Below, piece after piece: positions 1 through 9,939 of a DNA stretch of 29,103 nt. Within the stretch, counting starts at the first letter, position 1; each line of letters begins with the position of its first letter. The DNA is from a virus, in IMG/VR virus record IMGVR_UViG_3300010354_000431, positions 1 through 29,103 of that record. One strand, 5' to 3'. Under the pieces are notes generated by a model that did not search any database, had not been told where the DNA came from, and saw only the letters and a program-made list of their open reading frames with translations. Both the position numbers and the translations under genes were made by a program.

Positions 1-37
1 AGGTGCCGGAACGTTTTATTCTAATAATTGATGCCAT
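1..37 (-). CDS. Fibre-type virion protein, N-terminus only
   Basis: Only the first 12 codons lie inside the window; the gene runs off the left edge. They read MASIIRIKRSGT. The IRIKRSG/S start is common at the N-terminus of fibre or virion structural proteins of marine T4-like phages. The ATG is preceded on the minus strand by AAAGGG about 10 bases upstream, a plausible ribosome binding site. It follows the 79-aa gene by 14 bases in the same direction and so belongs to the same late operon. Its function beyond 'virion/fibre-like' is inference from the start motif and neighbours. Confidence 0.6.
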   Translation of the reverse strand, partial: MASIIRIKRSGT

Positions 38-51
38 TTATTTTTTTCCCT

Positions 52-291
52 TTAATAGTGTCCGCCCTCTAGATTTTGTCCCTCTAGAGTTCTAGTAGCT
101 GTCCACTTTAATGAGCTACTCTTATATACTAAAACTGATCCATTTTCTAAACTGGAGACATCGACGTCTCCAGCAGTATTGACATAATTAGGACCAGATG
201 GTCCCTGAACTCCAACCGCCACTACTTCAGTCGTTCCCTGTGTATTAACAGAAACAACTTTTGAAGTTTGACCAGTTACTTTTATTTTCAT
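52..291 (-). CDS. Small fibre-associated virion protein (79 aa)
   Basis: The protein carries a short collagen-like GVQGPSGP stretch near residue 30, then a segment (about residues 42-79) of the type 'VSSLENGSVLVYKSSSLKW...TLEGQNLEGGHY'. That pattern recurs in structural and fibre proteins of marine myophages. It is likely an adaptor or linker in the fibre network; this is inference. The start overlaps the stop of the upstream 113-aa gene in an ATGA junction, which suggests coupled translation. Only a weak SD-like sequence precedes the start. No enzymatic motif, signal peptide or membrane segment is visible. Confidence 0.65.
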   Translation of the reverse strand: MKIKVTGQTSKVVSVNTQGTTEVVAVGVQGPSGPNYVNTAGDVDVSSLENGSVLVYKSSSLKWTATRTLEGQNLEGGHY

Positions 292-629
292 GGTATCTTA
301 GTTATTTCTGGGTTGATCGTAACTATGCCTTGAACAACACGACTCTTAGAGTTATTACCGGGGTTTACAATTTCTACGTCATACAGATATCGACCTGGCT
401 TAATAGAAGAAGATGTTAATCCGGAAAGTTTCAAACTAAATTTCCCATTTACTGCATCGAGTATTTCGCACACGAACGAATAAGCTGTCGAAGAATTATA
501 ACTCTTTCTAAACTGAGAATATATCTGAGTTCCAAAAAGATTCATTGGAGAACCATCGTCGTTTTCTAAATCAATAATAACTGAAAAATCAGATCCTTGA
601 TCTACATCTAAGTAAGCGGTCATTGCCAT
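288..629 (-). CDS. Small beta-sandwich virion protein (113 aa)
   Basis: The sequence alternates beta-strand-like segments: an N-terminal TAYLDVDQGSDFSVIIDLEND, a central YSQFRKSYNSSTAYSF, then KFSLKLSGLTSSSIKPGRYLYDVEIV. The order 'DQGSDF ... R(K) ... GKFxLxLxxxxTxxIxxGRYxYDVEI' is typical of small virion proteins in marine T4-like phages and recalls the N-terminal beta domain of phage upper-baseplate proteins. I infer a structural adaptor next to the fibres. AAGAGA lies about 10 bases before the ATG. An alternative ATG at residue 3 would change little. Its stop overlaps the next gene's start by 4 bases. Confidence 0.65.
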   Translation of the reverse strand: MAMTAYLDVDQGSDFSVIIDLENDDGSPMNLFGTQIYSQFRKSYNSSTAYSFVCEILDAVNGKFSLKLSGLTSSSIKPGRYLYDVEIVNPGNNSKSRVVQGIVTINPEITKIP

Positions 630-645
630 TTTTTGTGTCTCTTAC

Positions 646-2526
646 TTATTTATTTGAAATCATGTTTTTGATATCTCTGACTTGAGTCTCAAGCTCTTTT
701 ATTGCTTCTACTATCAAGCCCATCATATTACCATAAGCTAAAGTCATGCGATCCTCAGCTTGTATTACAGCTTCTGGAAGAACTTCTTTAACATCTTGAG
801 CTATCAGACCAGTACTTCTCTGATTACTCTCAATCATCGTGAATGTGTATCCAGTTAGACTCTTTACTTTATCAAGTGCATTATCGATCTTTTCTAGATC
901 TTTCTTGAAGTTGATGTCAGAAGTTGAATTGAATATTGTCGAAGATAGTGTACCAGTTGATGGATTGAATTTAAATGCAGAATTACTTTGAGCTGTTTGT
1001 GCACCAGTTGCAGATGATACAAAAGTAACAAATCTATCAGCATTTGCAGTATCATCAGAAATAGACTGTAACGTATCAGTATTAGTATCAGTATCTGTCC
1101 AAGGAACATTAACAACTAATTGTCCGCTGCCATTTACTTGTATACCATATGTTCGACTTGCAGTTGTTGATACCGAGTTTGCTGCAATGCTTTGAGTAGT
1201 ATCACTGAATAATTTTACACCGCCTAATGCTGCAGATGTAGCAGCATTTAAAGTAAACGATTGTGAATCGGCACTTAATACTCCATTAGCATCAATACTT
1301 AATCTAGTACCAACTTTAATACCGCCAAGAACTGTAGCTGAAGCAATAGGTAAACTATAAACAGTATCAGTCCAAGGGACATTAACATACATCTTTTCGC
1401 TAGCAAGTTCGACTGCATAATTTTTTCCATTTGTGCCATACCCAATCTGTACACCACCTCTTGCACCATTCGTTGCTAGTGGAAGACTATAAATTGTGTC
1501 AGTATCATTATCAGCTGCCCACGTGGGAAGACCACTCACTAATTTTAATACTTGGCCATCAGATCCTTTAGCAAGTTTTGCTAAAGTATTTGCTGCACTG
1601 GCATATATGATGTCACCTGCAGCATAAGTAGTAAATCCTACGCCACCTTTAGCAATAGTTGCTGCGCCAGCAGCAATAGTCGTAGTAATTGCGGTTGTAC
1701 CAGTTCCAGTAACATCGCCACTTAGTGTAATCGATTGATTTCCAGTTAAATATGTATTTGTATCAATTGTATACGTATCAGCAGCTGCACCACGTTTAAT
1801 AAATCCAGCACCTGCTGTTGCCATAAGCGTAGTAAGATTAGTGATAGCTGGACCTACGACAGCTTCAATTGTTCTGTTATCTGCGGCATTTGCACTATAT
1901 GCGCCACTTAATTTTAGCGAAACTGCAGTATTTGTAAGTCCTGCACTCGGATTTGCTACTGTTAGTGTGCCATCTTTAATCTCACTTTTTAAAGCAACAG
2001 TATTGTCAATTGCAATTGTTACTGCGCTAGATCCATTAAAACTTGTACCACTTAAACCAGTTCCTATTGTAAGAGCATTTAAATTATTACCAAGACTAAC
2101 TCCTGAAATTGTAGATGCAGCTAGCTTAGCAATCGCAATTGCTGCACCAGTGGCAATATCTGCGTTTACAATCGTCCCATCAAGAATCATAGCAGATGTA
2201 ACACTGCCAGTATCACCTGTTGTGACTACAGTTCCAGTTGTAGCAGGGAATGTTATGGTTGTTGTTCCTGCTACTGCAATAGGAGCTAAAGTGATAGTAC
2301 CAGATGTAGCACCAGGTAATAAAATATTTTTAATAGTTACGTTGCTATTAAATGTAGTTGCACCGGTGATCGTACCACCGCTCTTATCAAACTTATCGTT
2401 ATCTAACGCCCAAAAGTTCTTATCAATTTCTAAATTGGTAAGAGGTCTAGCAACGCTTCCGTTAGTAGCATTAGCTGATCCAGGTGTTGATCCTGCTGCG
2501 CCCGATCTATAGAAAATATTTGACAT
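646..2526 (-). CDS. Tail fibre with C-terminal S74 intramolecular chaperone
   Basis: This is a 626-aa receptor-binding fibre. The N-terminus (about residues 27-48) has PLTNLEIDKNFWAL, the attachment-type motif shared with the neighbouring 517-aa fibre. The shaft is Ala/Thr/Gly-rich, with recurring units such as YSLP(L/I)A...GG(V/I) and VNVPWTDT. The last 91 residues form a peptidase S74 (endosialidase-type) chaperone domain: S536-DINF-K541 matches the Ser/Lys dyad, followed by GLIAQDVKEVLPE and LIVEAIKEL. In this family the domain drives trimerisation and then cleaves itself off, so the mature fibre probably ends near residue 535. The gene lies downstream of the collar-domain fibre. Adhesin specificity cannot be read from the sequence. 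Confidence 0.88.
   Translation of the reverse strand: MSNIFYRSGAAGSTPGSANATNGSVARPLTNLEIDKNFWALDNDKFDKSGGTITGATTFNSNVTIKNILLPGATSGTITLAPIAVAGTTTITFPATTGTVVTTGDTGSVTSAMILDGTIVNADIATGAAIAIAKLAASTISGVSLGNNLNALTIGTGLSGTSFNGSSAVTIAIDNTVALKSEIKDGTLTVANPSAGLTNTAVSLKLSGAYSANAADNRTIEAVVGPAITNLTTLMATAGAGFIKRGAAADTYTIDTNTYLTGNQSITLSGDVTGTGTTAITTTIAAGAATIAKGGVGFTTYAAGDIIYASAANTLAKLAKGSDGQVLKLVSGLPTWAADNDTDTIYSLPLATNGARGGVQIGYGTNGKNYAVELASEKMYVNVPWTDTVYSLPIASATVLGGIKVGTRLSIDANGVLSADSQSFTLNAATSAALGGVKLFSDTTQSIAANSVSTTASRTYGIQVNGSGQLVVNVPWTDTDTNTDTLQSISDDTANADRFVTFVSSATGAQTAQSNSAFKFNPSTGTLSSTIFNSTSDINFKKDLEKIDNALDKVKSLTGYTFTMIESNQRSTGLIAQDVKEVLPEAVIQAEDRMTLAYGNMMGLIVEAIKELETQVRDIKNMISNK
647..654 (-). promoter_or_regulatory. 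Possible late promoter element AATAAATA
   Basis: On the minus strand AATAAATA lies 17 bases upstream of the 113-aa ATG and overlaps the end of the 626-aa fibre gene. T4 late promoters have the single -10 element TATAAATA, so this is a one-base variant. The leader would be only about 12 bases. In AT-rich DNA such octamers also arise by chance. Confidence 0.25.
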
Positions 2527-2551
2527 GTTTTATCCTAAACTATATCTCTAT

Positions 2552-2559
2552 TATTTATC
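2552..2559 (-). promoter_or_regulatory. Possible late promoter element GATAAATA
   Basis: The 31-base gap between the 517-aa and 626-aa fibre genes contains GATAAATA on the minus strand, partly overlapping the upstream TGA stop and ending 25 bases before the ATG. It differs from the T4 late consensus TATAAATA at one base. The spacing would give a leader of about 20 bases that includes AGGA. Assignment rests on similarity and position only. Confidence 0.35.
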
Positions 2560-4111
2560 AATATTTAATGATAGGCATAAGGGCAATATTACGAGGACGA
2601 GTTTCAGTTCCTCCAGTAGCAAAGGTGTCTTTAAGATACGCATTTCCATCTGCTAGATTCGCACCTCCTCCAACACCTCTTAGATTTGGATAAGATCCTA
2701 TTCCGTGGACGTGACTCTTGAATTCGTCTGCTTGAGCTGACAATATTGATCGATTAGGATCAACACCTCTTCCGTGATCCCATCCACGAATGAACTCGCC
2801 TCTTAAATCTGGAAGTTGAAATTTATTAGCGTTGCTTCCGCTTCCAAGAGCTGGGGAACCAAGAGCTGTCCATAGATCTAAATATGTGTCTTTTAATACC
2901 CAAGATCCATTGCATTCTAAATAACCATAGGGAACTACAGTGCTTGCTATATAAAATACAGAAGCCGCTGGAACAGGTCTTGTAGAATTAATGGCATCTT
3001 GTAAAGCTGCAACTGCAGAATTCAATGTGTTTTGAATATTATTGATAGCAACAGTAGCAAAAGCAGTTGTTGCAAGTTGATTGCTATTTGTTCCAGGAGC
3101 AGCAGTAGGGGCTGACGGCGTACCAGTAAATTCAGGTGAAGCTAAGTTTGCTTTAAGATTCAATAGACCATTGACAATTGTATTGTAATTTGTAATAGCA
3201 GTAGTAGTGTAATTTTGATACGCAGTTGTAATCTCACCGGCTTTATTGTTCACTGCAGTATTTACAAATGCTGTTGTAGATACTGTAGTATTATTCGTGT
3301 TAGCAGAAGCAGTTGGAGCAGTTGGAGTTCCAGTAAATGTAGGTGAAGCTAAATTTGCTTTTAATGCTAGAGCTGATTCAATCGTATCAATTGCATTTTC
3401 TAAATGTGATAACGTTATAACTTGCGATGGAATGCCTTGAACATAACCAGGTGCTTGTACAACTCCTGTAAATGTCTGAGAATCTACACGAGCTATTTGA
3501 TTTGTCTGACCCTGAAGATGATAGAATAAACCTGAAGAAGTTGACCAAACATCACCATTGACTTTAGCTATAGAATCTGGTTCATTACCAACTCCAACAT
3601 TTACCGTTGCTCGAGCACTTGTAGCAGGCGAAAGATTTAACTTACCATTTAAGCTTCCTCCTGCAAGAGATAGTCTTGTAGAATCTTCTATTGTAATATT
3701 TGCAGTGCCATCAAATGCTACACCGTTTATTTGACGAGATGTAGACAATTTATTTGCACTAGTAGCTAATGTAGCTGTTTCTGCGTTTCCATTAAGATTG
3801 CCATTCACTGTAGAAACAGTGATATCGCCCGAAGAATCACGCGCAACTACAGAAGATTTATTCGTGATAACTGGAAGAGTTGACGAAGGCTGTAGATCAC
3901 GAATAGTCCAAGCGTTTACTGCATTTGCTTCAGCTAATTGCAGAGAAGTTTGACCTACAGATGTTGTTCGAAGCTTAAGCGAAATATTAGCAGCAGTAAA
4001 AGCACTAGTGCTGTACTTTAAATCTATTTGATCACGTAAATACTTAAAATTGTTATCTACTTGATCATTAGTCAAAGGGGTATTTTGATCTGTTCTAAAG
4101 ACTAGTGCCAT
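2558..4111 (-). CDS. 12: Short tail fibre, phage tail collar domain (gp12-like)
   Basis: This 517-aa fibre has the N-terminal motif PLTNDQVDNNFKYL (residues 12-25). Its shaft contains two copies of a roughly 40-aa unit, 'LKANLASPxFTGTPxAPTA...TTAF', near residues 250-290 and 319-358. A phage tail collar domain follows at about residues 393-445 (YGYLECNGS ... FQLPDLRGEFIRGWD). The C-terminal tip has SHVHG with H467-x-H469 and ends RPRNIALMPIIKY. In T4 gp12 an HxH motif in the trimeric tip binds metal and the tip binds the host surface. The length matches T4 gp12 (527 aa). Neighbouring genes are another fibre and baseplate proteins, consistent with a baseplate-attached short fibre. The gp12 name is by domain and position, not full-length homology. 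Confidence 0.85.
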   Translation of the reverse strand: MALVFRTDQNTPLTNDQVDNNFKYLRDQIDLKYSTSAFTAANISLKLRTTSVGQTSLQLAEANAVNAWTIRDLQPSSTLPVITNKSSVVARDSSGDITVSTVNGNLNGNAETATLATSANKLSTSRQINGVAFDGTANITIEDSTRLSLAGGSLNGKLNLSPATSARATVNVGVGNEPDSIAKVNGDVWSTSSGLFYHLQGQTNQIARVDSQTFTGVVQAPGYVQGIPSQVITLSHLENAIDTIESALALKANLASPTFTGTPTAPTASANTNNTTVSTTAFVNTAVNNKAGEITTAYQNYTTTAITNYNTIVNGLLNLKANLASPEFTGTPSAPTAAPGTNSNQLATTAFATVAINNIQNTLNSAVAALQDAINSTRPVPAASVFYIASTVVPYGYLECNGSWVLKDTYLDLWTALGSPALGSGSNANKFQLPDLRGEFIRGWDHGRGVDPNRSILSAQADEFKSHVHGIGSYPNLRGVGGGANLADGNAYLKDTFATGGTETRPRNIALMPIIKY

Positions 4112-4114
4112 ATA

Positions 4115-4339
4115 TTACCTTTTGATTAATGTTTGAATCATTGTTTTTATTTCATAGATATCATTCTTTAGAGAATCAATTTCACTCTGTTGTTTTAGCA
4201 TCAGACTTTCTCGACTCTCGGCTATTTTTTTCTTCATCTTATATTCGTTCACTTTTTCTTCAGACACATTGATAACAGCATGGCTCGTGATATCACGAGC
4301 TAAACTAGAATCTGTTTCAATTTGCACAAAATTATGCAT
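4115..4339 (-). CDS. Small coiled-coil virion protein (74 aa)
   Basis: The N-terminal part contains SSLARDITSHAVIN (residues 11-24), a pattern I associate with a small conserved protein of marine T4-like phages. The rest is a long amphipathic helix rich in K, E, I and L (residues about 28-73), probably a coiled coil. Its start overlaps the end of the 1856-aa gene by 8 bases and its stop lies 3 bases before the short-tail-fibre start. It may be a fibre adaptor or assembly factor; the function is not established. No SD is obvious, which fits translational coupling. Confidence 0.65.
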   Translation of the reverse strand: MHNFVQIETDSSLARDITSHAVINVSEEKVNEYKMKKKIAESRESLMLKQQSEIDSLKNDIYEIKTMIQTLIKR

Positions 4340-7300
4340 ATGCTATCACTCTCAATGCTTTCACTCTTGGTACACGAGAAGTACTAGATGATTTCATTAC
4401 AATTTTTACTTGAGCAATATCAAAATCACTTACATCTAGATTTATTTCAGCTTCTGTGAATTGACGAGAATTTTCTAATTTTCGTATTGGTTTAGTAAAA
4501 GTAGTAACTTTCGTAAACTCAACTGATGAAAAATTCGTACCTTGCAATCCAGTCTTGTAATATATTACTAAGTCTGCTAGACTTGGAACATTGCAATCAA
4601 ATAAAATTCTAAGATTAGTTGAAGGTTGATTTAATTTCACTTGTTTAGTAACATATTTAGCTGTAGCCGAACCAATTTCAGGATACTGCTCATTATCATT
4701 AGTAGTGTTTTCAATAACATTAGAAACTAATGTTGCAGAACAACGACTGACGTCAATTACTGGAGAAATATTATCTTTAGTAGTTGACATCGTAATTACT
4801 GGAGCAAATGATGCAGTTCCATTTTCTTCAGTCTTATCTTTTAGCTTTTGTTGTGAATCGAAAATAATATCTTGATCTAGAGGAATCGAAACATCATTGA
4901 GTTTAGCAGAAAGAGAAGTTCCTGGAAGAACAATTCTATTTACATTTATATTAGCTAAATCATAGAATATATCTGCATTAACGTGTTGATTAACTAAATT
5001 AACAGTTGCAGAATTAACTGTACTGAATACGGCTCTGTTTATTCTAAACTTAAGATCTTGATTTTGATCAGCAGTCCATGTGGATGCATTCTGTGACTTA
5101 AACAATACACCAGCATAAGGCTGCTGCGATATCAATCCAGATCCATCAACATCGAGCCTACCTGCTTCAGAAATCCAAACTTTATATTTTGCAGAGTCTG
5201 AAATAATTACTAGTGCATACTCTACACCGTTTTGAAGATATACTGGACTTGTAAATTTAAAGTTAGTAGCAACTGCGCCTTTATTGTCAACATTTACTTC
5301 CGAAGGACGTTTTATTACTTCAGAAAATGGTACAACCATTGGACCAGGATAGCCATTTACAACATTTCGTATCTGTATCTTAATAGGTAGATTTTCATCC
5401 ACTTGAGCAAAGAATAAATCTACATCTGTTATAAATGCCCCACCTTCTATATCAATGAGGAACGTCTGTGCTAAAGGATCATACCATCCGGTGTCAGACA
5501 CTACGCGAGATCCAGAAGTCGTAACTATTTCGGTTTTATCAGGCACTTTTTCTGTGACCACTGACGCAGTTTTTGTAGAAAGGATTGTTCTTTCTTTTAT
5601 TTCTAAAACACCTTTAGCAGTATATTCTGCTTCAGCTGATGTAGAAGCATTTGCTCTAACATTATCTGCATTGTCACTGAATCGTAAAACTCTAGTACCG
5701 GTACGGAAACTCATTCCAGTTCCGTTTGGTATAGTAAATGTGCCAAACAGTTGACCAGTCTTACTTGTTACTAAGTTAGAAGGAGTAACAATATTTCCCA
5801 CTTTCTTAATTTTCTTATTTGTGTCAAATTCAGATTGTAGATAATATATCGTATTACCTGAATCACTGCTAAGTGAACCAGAACCACCTTTTATATTTTC
5901 AACATATGCATAGTTATTTGTACCGTATGTTTCTTGTCCTACTATAACACATGTAACTCCAGTTGGTGTTGCATTAGCACTGCCCACTTTAATGTATTCA
6001 TAAAAAACTTCACCATAAGTATATGCTGTTGTTACATCACCTTGAGAAGTTTTACGAGCATCACTATTAATATTAGATCCTACGTTTACATTTACTAAGA
6101 ATGTAGGAATAGCTGTACCACTTGTGTAAGGTATAAATGTCATAACCTTAGAAGGCGTAATATAACTATCGACATTTATATTATCAAAGAAAGCATACAT
6201 TCTAGTATCAGGCTTTAGACTATCACCTCTAAATAATACTTTACGTGAACGTATGTATGGAATAAGCTCAGTACTTATTAACTTATCTTCAATAATATTG
6301 TCTGTGACGTTTGATTTAATGAATGTGCTAACACCGCCAGTATAAGCTTTAGTACCAGTTTGCGCGTATGTTTCTACAGTAAGTTCTCTTCTAGCCCAAC
6401 CATCTGCTTCTGGGCCTATTCCAAATGTTTGATCAAGCCAAGCACCTCCATCTCCCCAACGTCTATCGCCGCTGTATGTTTGTGTACCCGTGCTAACTTC
6501 ACCAGCCCAATTAACTGACCACGATTTGTAAACAGTTCCAAGTACTCCACTACTTTCAGCTTTAGAAACTATTGCATCATATTGACTCGTATCATTGATG
6601 ATAATATCTGGGCGGCGTTGAGTTTCATACCATGTATCATTCCAAGGATTGATCTGCAGCGATCCATTAAATACGAAAATATTAAATGGATTAACTGATT
6701 CACTATGAGAAGCTCTTAGTTGAGAAACCAGAGGAGTCTTAGAAGCAATTTTAAGAGTGATTAAATCTCCATTAATTTCATAGTTTAAATTGCTTCTATC
6801 AAGACTTGTTTCAACTTTTTCTAATAAAGCTATATTATTAGTGTTAAAGAAAGGTCTTAATTCTCCAGCTTTACTGTCAATAGATGCTTTCCAATCAAGA
6901 GAAGATGCTAAACCAATGCCTTGTCCCGTGAAATCATCAACTATAAATCCATTTTGAGGACGCTCTAAACCATAATTATCATATGCTTTATTGCTTAAAG
7001 TGTTTTGTTCAAGCAGCGAGAGAGTCGTGTAGTATTCCAGATTATTAATACGACTTTCGAGACGTCCTATGTCTCGCATAGTGTATCTCTTGTTTTCAAT
7101 CTTATAAGGAACTACGCTTGCAGTTGAACCTTTAAACGTGTATGGTTCAACATTGAATGTATATAAGTCCATTGCATCTTTTGGAGATGCGGGAACTTTA
7201 GGATTAGAATCTGATATGCCTTTAGTAATAACATACTCACCAGTAGTACTTAGAGATAGTTTGTCTATTCGTCCAAGATAATAGTCATATTTAAATGTAG

Positions 7301-9902
7301 TTTGTTCTGCGTATTTTGGAATAATACCGGTATACGTGCCATCACTTGCGCGAACTGGTCTAAAATCTATGGTATTAATTTGATCACTGCTGAGTTCTTC
7401 ATAAGAAATATTAGAATTTACATGAGTATACGAATTTATCGCAAAAACATCACCACCACCGTGATTGAAATAACTATAATTCACTTCCAATGTACCGGCA
7501 GGAGCTGTTTCACCTGAACGAAGAGAAACTCTAGCTAGATCATAATGAGTAGATCTAACTCCATTGTCAAAATTAAATTTAGATGTTACATCTGTAACGG
7601 TTGAGCCTACAGTAGAAGTTACAGATTGCAGTTCGTATCCGTCTGCTTTACTTAACAATGCCACACCACTAGTCAGTGTAATAGTTTCATTTATTACATT
7701 AGTCAATGTCTTATTCTTTATTGTACTGATATCTGTTGCATACACCGCATATATAATATCATATTCTCCGCTTGCTCCAAACTTAAAAGCAACAGAACTA
7801 GCTGTATATGCTGTTATTGTATATTCTGTTGCTCCAGGATTTGCAGAAGTGGTATATGTCATGTGATTACCAGTACCACGACTCACAACAATATAATTTT
7901 TTTCGTCAGTGATAACACCTAATGAATATACACTTTCTGGTACAGTTGAAGTTGTTCCTGGCGAAGTAGTAGTTTTCTTATAAAATGAATAAGAATATTC
8001 TTTGGTCGACTTAGTAGCATATACAGGAATACTGTAGTAGGAATTAATTAAATTTGGCTGATTGATAGTAGCTTCTACTCTATAAATCGCAGTTCCCGTA
8101 GTTATACTGATATTTGATTCAATTGTTATTGAACTATTACTTGTTACAGCTGTAACTCTGTATTCACTATCTGCTATAGATACATAATCACCAACTTTTA
8201 GATCTGCTATAAATGTAGTATTAACGCCATCAACTGTTGCTGAATTAGTCGACTCTTTAAGCGTTCCAACTAATTGTACTTTAGTTGGAACTATTCTTCC
8301 AGAAAAGCGTAAATACTGATTAGCTCCTGTCGCTGAATACACAAATTTTGCATCGCGACTAAACACTTTACCCGATTCAACTGACATGTTAAATAAAAAT
8401 ACTTTATATGTCAATGGACTTACAGTATGCAGTTGAATTTGTTTTACTCTAGCAGTAGCTACCAAAACTCCACTAGCAGGAACTGTTCCAGCATTGCCGT
8501 ATCTATCATAGAATTGTAAATCAGTGTTTATACTTGGCAAAGCATTTACAGATTTTAATATAATATAATTTCCAGGACTAGTATCAACAGGTCCTGATTT
8601 TACATAAGAAGAAGCTTCACGCGCTTTATCGAGAATAAGATATTGAGTTATAATTTTTTCAATCTCATATCCACGTACATACGCTTTACCTGGTTCAACT
8701 GCAAGAGAAATTTTAGTATTAAGCGCGTTTATACTGCTAGTAGTGCCAGTAGTTGGTCCTTGATAAAGGCCATAATTATAAACTGGTGTATTATCTGCCA
8801 ACCAATTAGGACTTGCAGCAAAACTTCCAGTTGTCCCAGATGTATGATCTGTTATACACTTATAAGTATTTCCTCCTGAAGTTACTATATCACCTTTAAC
8901 ATAAACGGTATTATTAGCCCAAGCACCGCGATCATTATTGCGATAGTCTCTTATTTGGATTGGAAATTCACGTACCGTGTAATCACCGGATTCATCGAAT
9001 GTGCGGCGTGCTAGTGTTTTTTCAATTTGAGCGTATTGAGTCTTATCTACTAAAAATTGAACAACACCGCTTTTAAGAGTCAATAGAGAAATAAATTCAT
9101 CTGCGTCTACTAAAGAATCATATGGTTTAGAAGTTAATACTAATTCGATTGAGTAGCGCGCAGCACCGGGTGCTGAATAGTTTGGAGCACCTAGTGCGTT
9201 GTCTAATAAGCTCTCGTCGTCTTCAGGATAAACTACACTTTCATTAACTTGTAATCCAATTTTAGCACTGGCAGCTGTGCTGTACTTTGAAACAACAGTC
9301 GTTTGTTGTTCAACAAAAACAAAATGATTTTTTATATAATATACGCCTTCTTGTATCGTTGCTGTAGTGCCTTTGCCTATAGCAGGATTCAGTGTTGTAT
9401 TTGTTATTTGAACTGTAAAATCTAATCCAGTCGTACCATCTAATGGACTTATCACTTCACCGGGTGAAAAAGTACCAGATGTAGTTCCATTTCCACGGAT
9501 ATATTTTACAAATAATGTATCAGGTTCTGTAGTAGAATTATCAATAGCTTCTTTTGGCGTAGCAGCAAGAACTATAGCTTGGACACCAGAACTATTCTGA
9601 TAAATTTTTCCAACAGCAGTTGATATAACAGAGAAAGTTTTTACTATAGCACTACCTGATATATTTTCTGCTAATTTCACATACGAGGTATTATCATCGT
9701 ATGAAATTTGTCCAGGAATAATCATAGCACCATTCTTAAACATATGGTCGCCATGACGCTTAACTTGTTGTTGAAGAATTGTTTGAAGTTGCGTCAATTC
9801 TCTAGCTTGGACTGCATAACCTGGACGAAATAAAATTCTATAGAATTTCTTGTTTTCGTCGTAATCATCGTAAAATGGTTCAATATTAAAATTTAGTGCC
9901 AT
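4332..9902 (-). CDS. Giant DUF4815-type virion structural protein (1856 aa)
   Basis: The N-terminus (NIEPFYDDYDENKKFYRILF, then RPGYAVQARELTQLQTILQQQ) is the hallmark of DUF4815 proteins, large virion proteins of myophages and prophages. At about residues 320-368 lies a compact segment with W-x(5)-Y-x(2)-GD-x-V ... G-x-x-Y-x-C ... HTS ... W, resembling a family 5/12 carbohydrate-binding module. A Trp-rich stretch follows in the middle (GDRRWGDGGAWLDQTFGIG), then a segment with SRKVLFRGDSLKPDTRMYAFF. The C-terminal part has WYDPLAQTFLID and a beta-sandwich-like region. It sits in the position of T4 genes 9-11, between gp8 and the short tail fibre, so it may serve as a peripheral baseplate or fibre-connecting protein; that is inference. 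AAGAG precedes the ATG. Confidence 0.8.
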   Translation of the reverse strand: MALNFNIEPFYDDYDENKKFYRILFRPGYAVQARELTQLQTILQQQVKRHGDHMFKNGAMIIPGQISYDDNTSYVKLAENISGSAIVKTFSVISTAVGKIYQNSSGVQAIVLAATPKEAIDNSTTEPDTLFVKYIRGNGTTSGTFSPGEVISPLDGTTGLDFTVQITNTTLNPAIGKGTTATIQEGVYYIKNHFVFVEQQTTVVSKYSTAASAKIGLQVNESVVYPEDDESLLDNALGAPNYSAPGAARYSIELVLTSKPYDSLVDADEFISLLTLKSGVVQFLVDKTQYAQIEKTLARRTFDESGDYTVREFPIQIRDYRNNDRGAWANNTVYVKGDIVTSGGNTYKCITDHTSGTTGSFAASPNWLADNTPVYNYGLYQGPTTGTTSSINALNTKISLAVEPGKAYVRGYEIEKIITQYLILDKAREASSYVKSGPVDTSPGNYIILKSVNALPSINTDLQFYDRYGNAGTVPASGVLVATARVKQIQLHTVSPLTYKVFLFNMSVESGKVFSRDAKFVYSATGANQYLRFSGRIVPTKVQLVGTLKESTNSATVDGVNTTFIADLKVGDYVSIADSEYRVTAVTSNSSITIESNISITTGTAIYRVEATINQPNLINSYYSIPVYATKSTKEYSYSFYKKTTTSPGTTSTVPESVYSLGVITDEKNYIVVSRGTGNHMTYTTSANPGATEYTITAYTASSVAFKFGASGEYDIIYAVYATDISTIKNKTLTNVINETITLTSGVALLSKADGYELQSVTSTVGSTVTDVTSKFNFDNGVRSTHYDLARVSLRSGETAPAGTLEVNYSYFNHGGGDVFAINSYTHVNSNISYEELSSDQINTIDFRPVRASDGTYTGIIPKYAEQTTFKYDYYLGRIDKLSLSTTGEYVITKGISDSNPKVPASPKDAMDLYTFNVEPYTFKGSTASVVPYKIENKRYTMRDIGRLESRINNLEYYTTLSLLEQNTLSNKAYDNYGLERPQNGFIVDDFTGQGIGLASSLDWKASIDSKAGELRPFFNTNNIALLEKVETSLDRSNLNYEINGDLITLKIASKTPLVSQLRASHSESVNPFNIFVFNGSLQINPWNDTWYETQRRPDIIINDTSQYDAIVSKAESSGVLGTVYKSWSVNWAGEVSTGTQTYSGDRRWGDGGAWLDQTFGIGPEADGWARRELTVETYAQTGTKAYTGGVSTFIKSNVTDNIIEDKLISTELIPYIRSRKVLFRGDSLKPDTRMYAFFDNINVDSYITPSKVMTFIPYTSGTAIPTFLVNVNVGSNINSDARKTSQGDVTTAYTYGEVFYEYIKVGSANATPTGVTCVIVGQETYGTNNYAYVENIKGGSGSLSSDSGNTIYYLQSEFDTNKKIKKVGNIVTPSNLVTSKTGQLFGTFTIPNGTGMSFRTGTRVLRFSDNADNVRANASTSAEAEYTAKGVLEIKERTILSTKTASVVTEKVPDKTEIVTTSGSRVVSDTGWYDPLAQTFLIDIEGGAFITDVDLFFAQVDENLPIKIQIRNVVNGYPGPMVVPFSEVIKRPSEVNVDNKGAVATNFKFTSPVYLQNGVEYALVIISDSAKYKVWISEAGRLDVDGSGLISQQPYAGVLFKSQNASTWTADQNQDLKFRINRAVFSTVNSATVNLVNQHVNADIFYDLANINVNRIVLPGTSLSAKLNDVSIPLDQDIIFDSQQKLKDKTEENGTASFAPVITMSTTKDNISPVIDVSRCSATLVSNVIENTTNDNEQYPEIGSATAKYVTKQVKLNQPSTNLRILFDCNVPSLADLVIYYKTGLQGTNFSSVEFTKVTTFTKPIRKLENSRQFTEAEINLDVSDFDIAQVKIVMKSSSTSRVPRVKALRVIAYA

Positions 9903-9939
9903 ACGTTTCTCTTTGCGGTTAAAGTACAGGATATTTCTA

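Noticed and set aside
1841-2512. 223-aa plus-strand ORF inside the S74 fibre gene
   Set aside because: Its Val/Ala/Pro-rich composition is what the reverse complement of a Thr/Ala/Gly-rich fibre gives. It has no RBS or motif, and the minus-strand fibre with its S74 domain explains the region.
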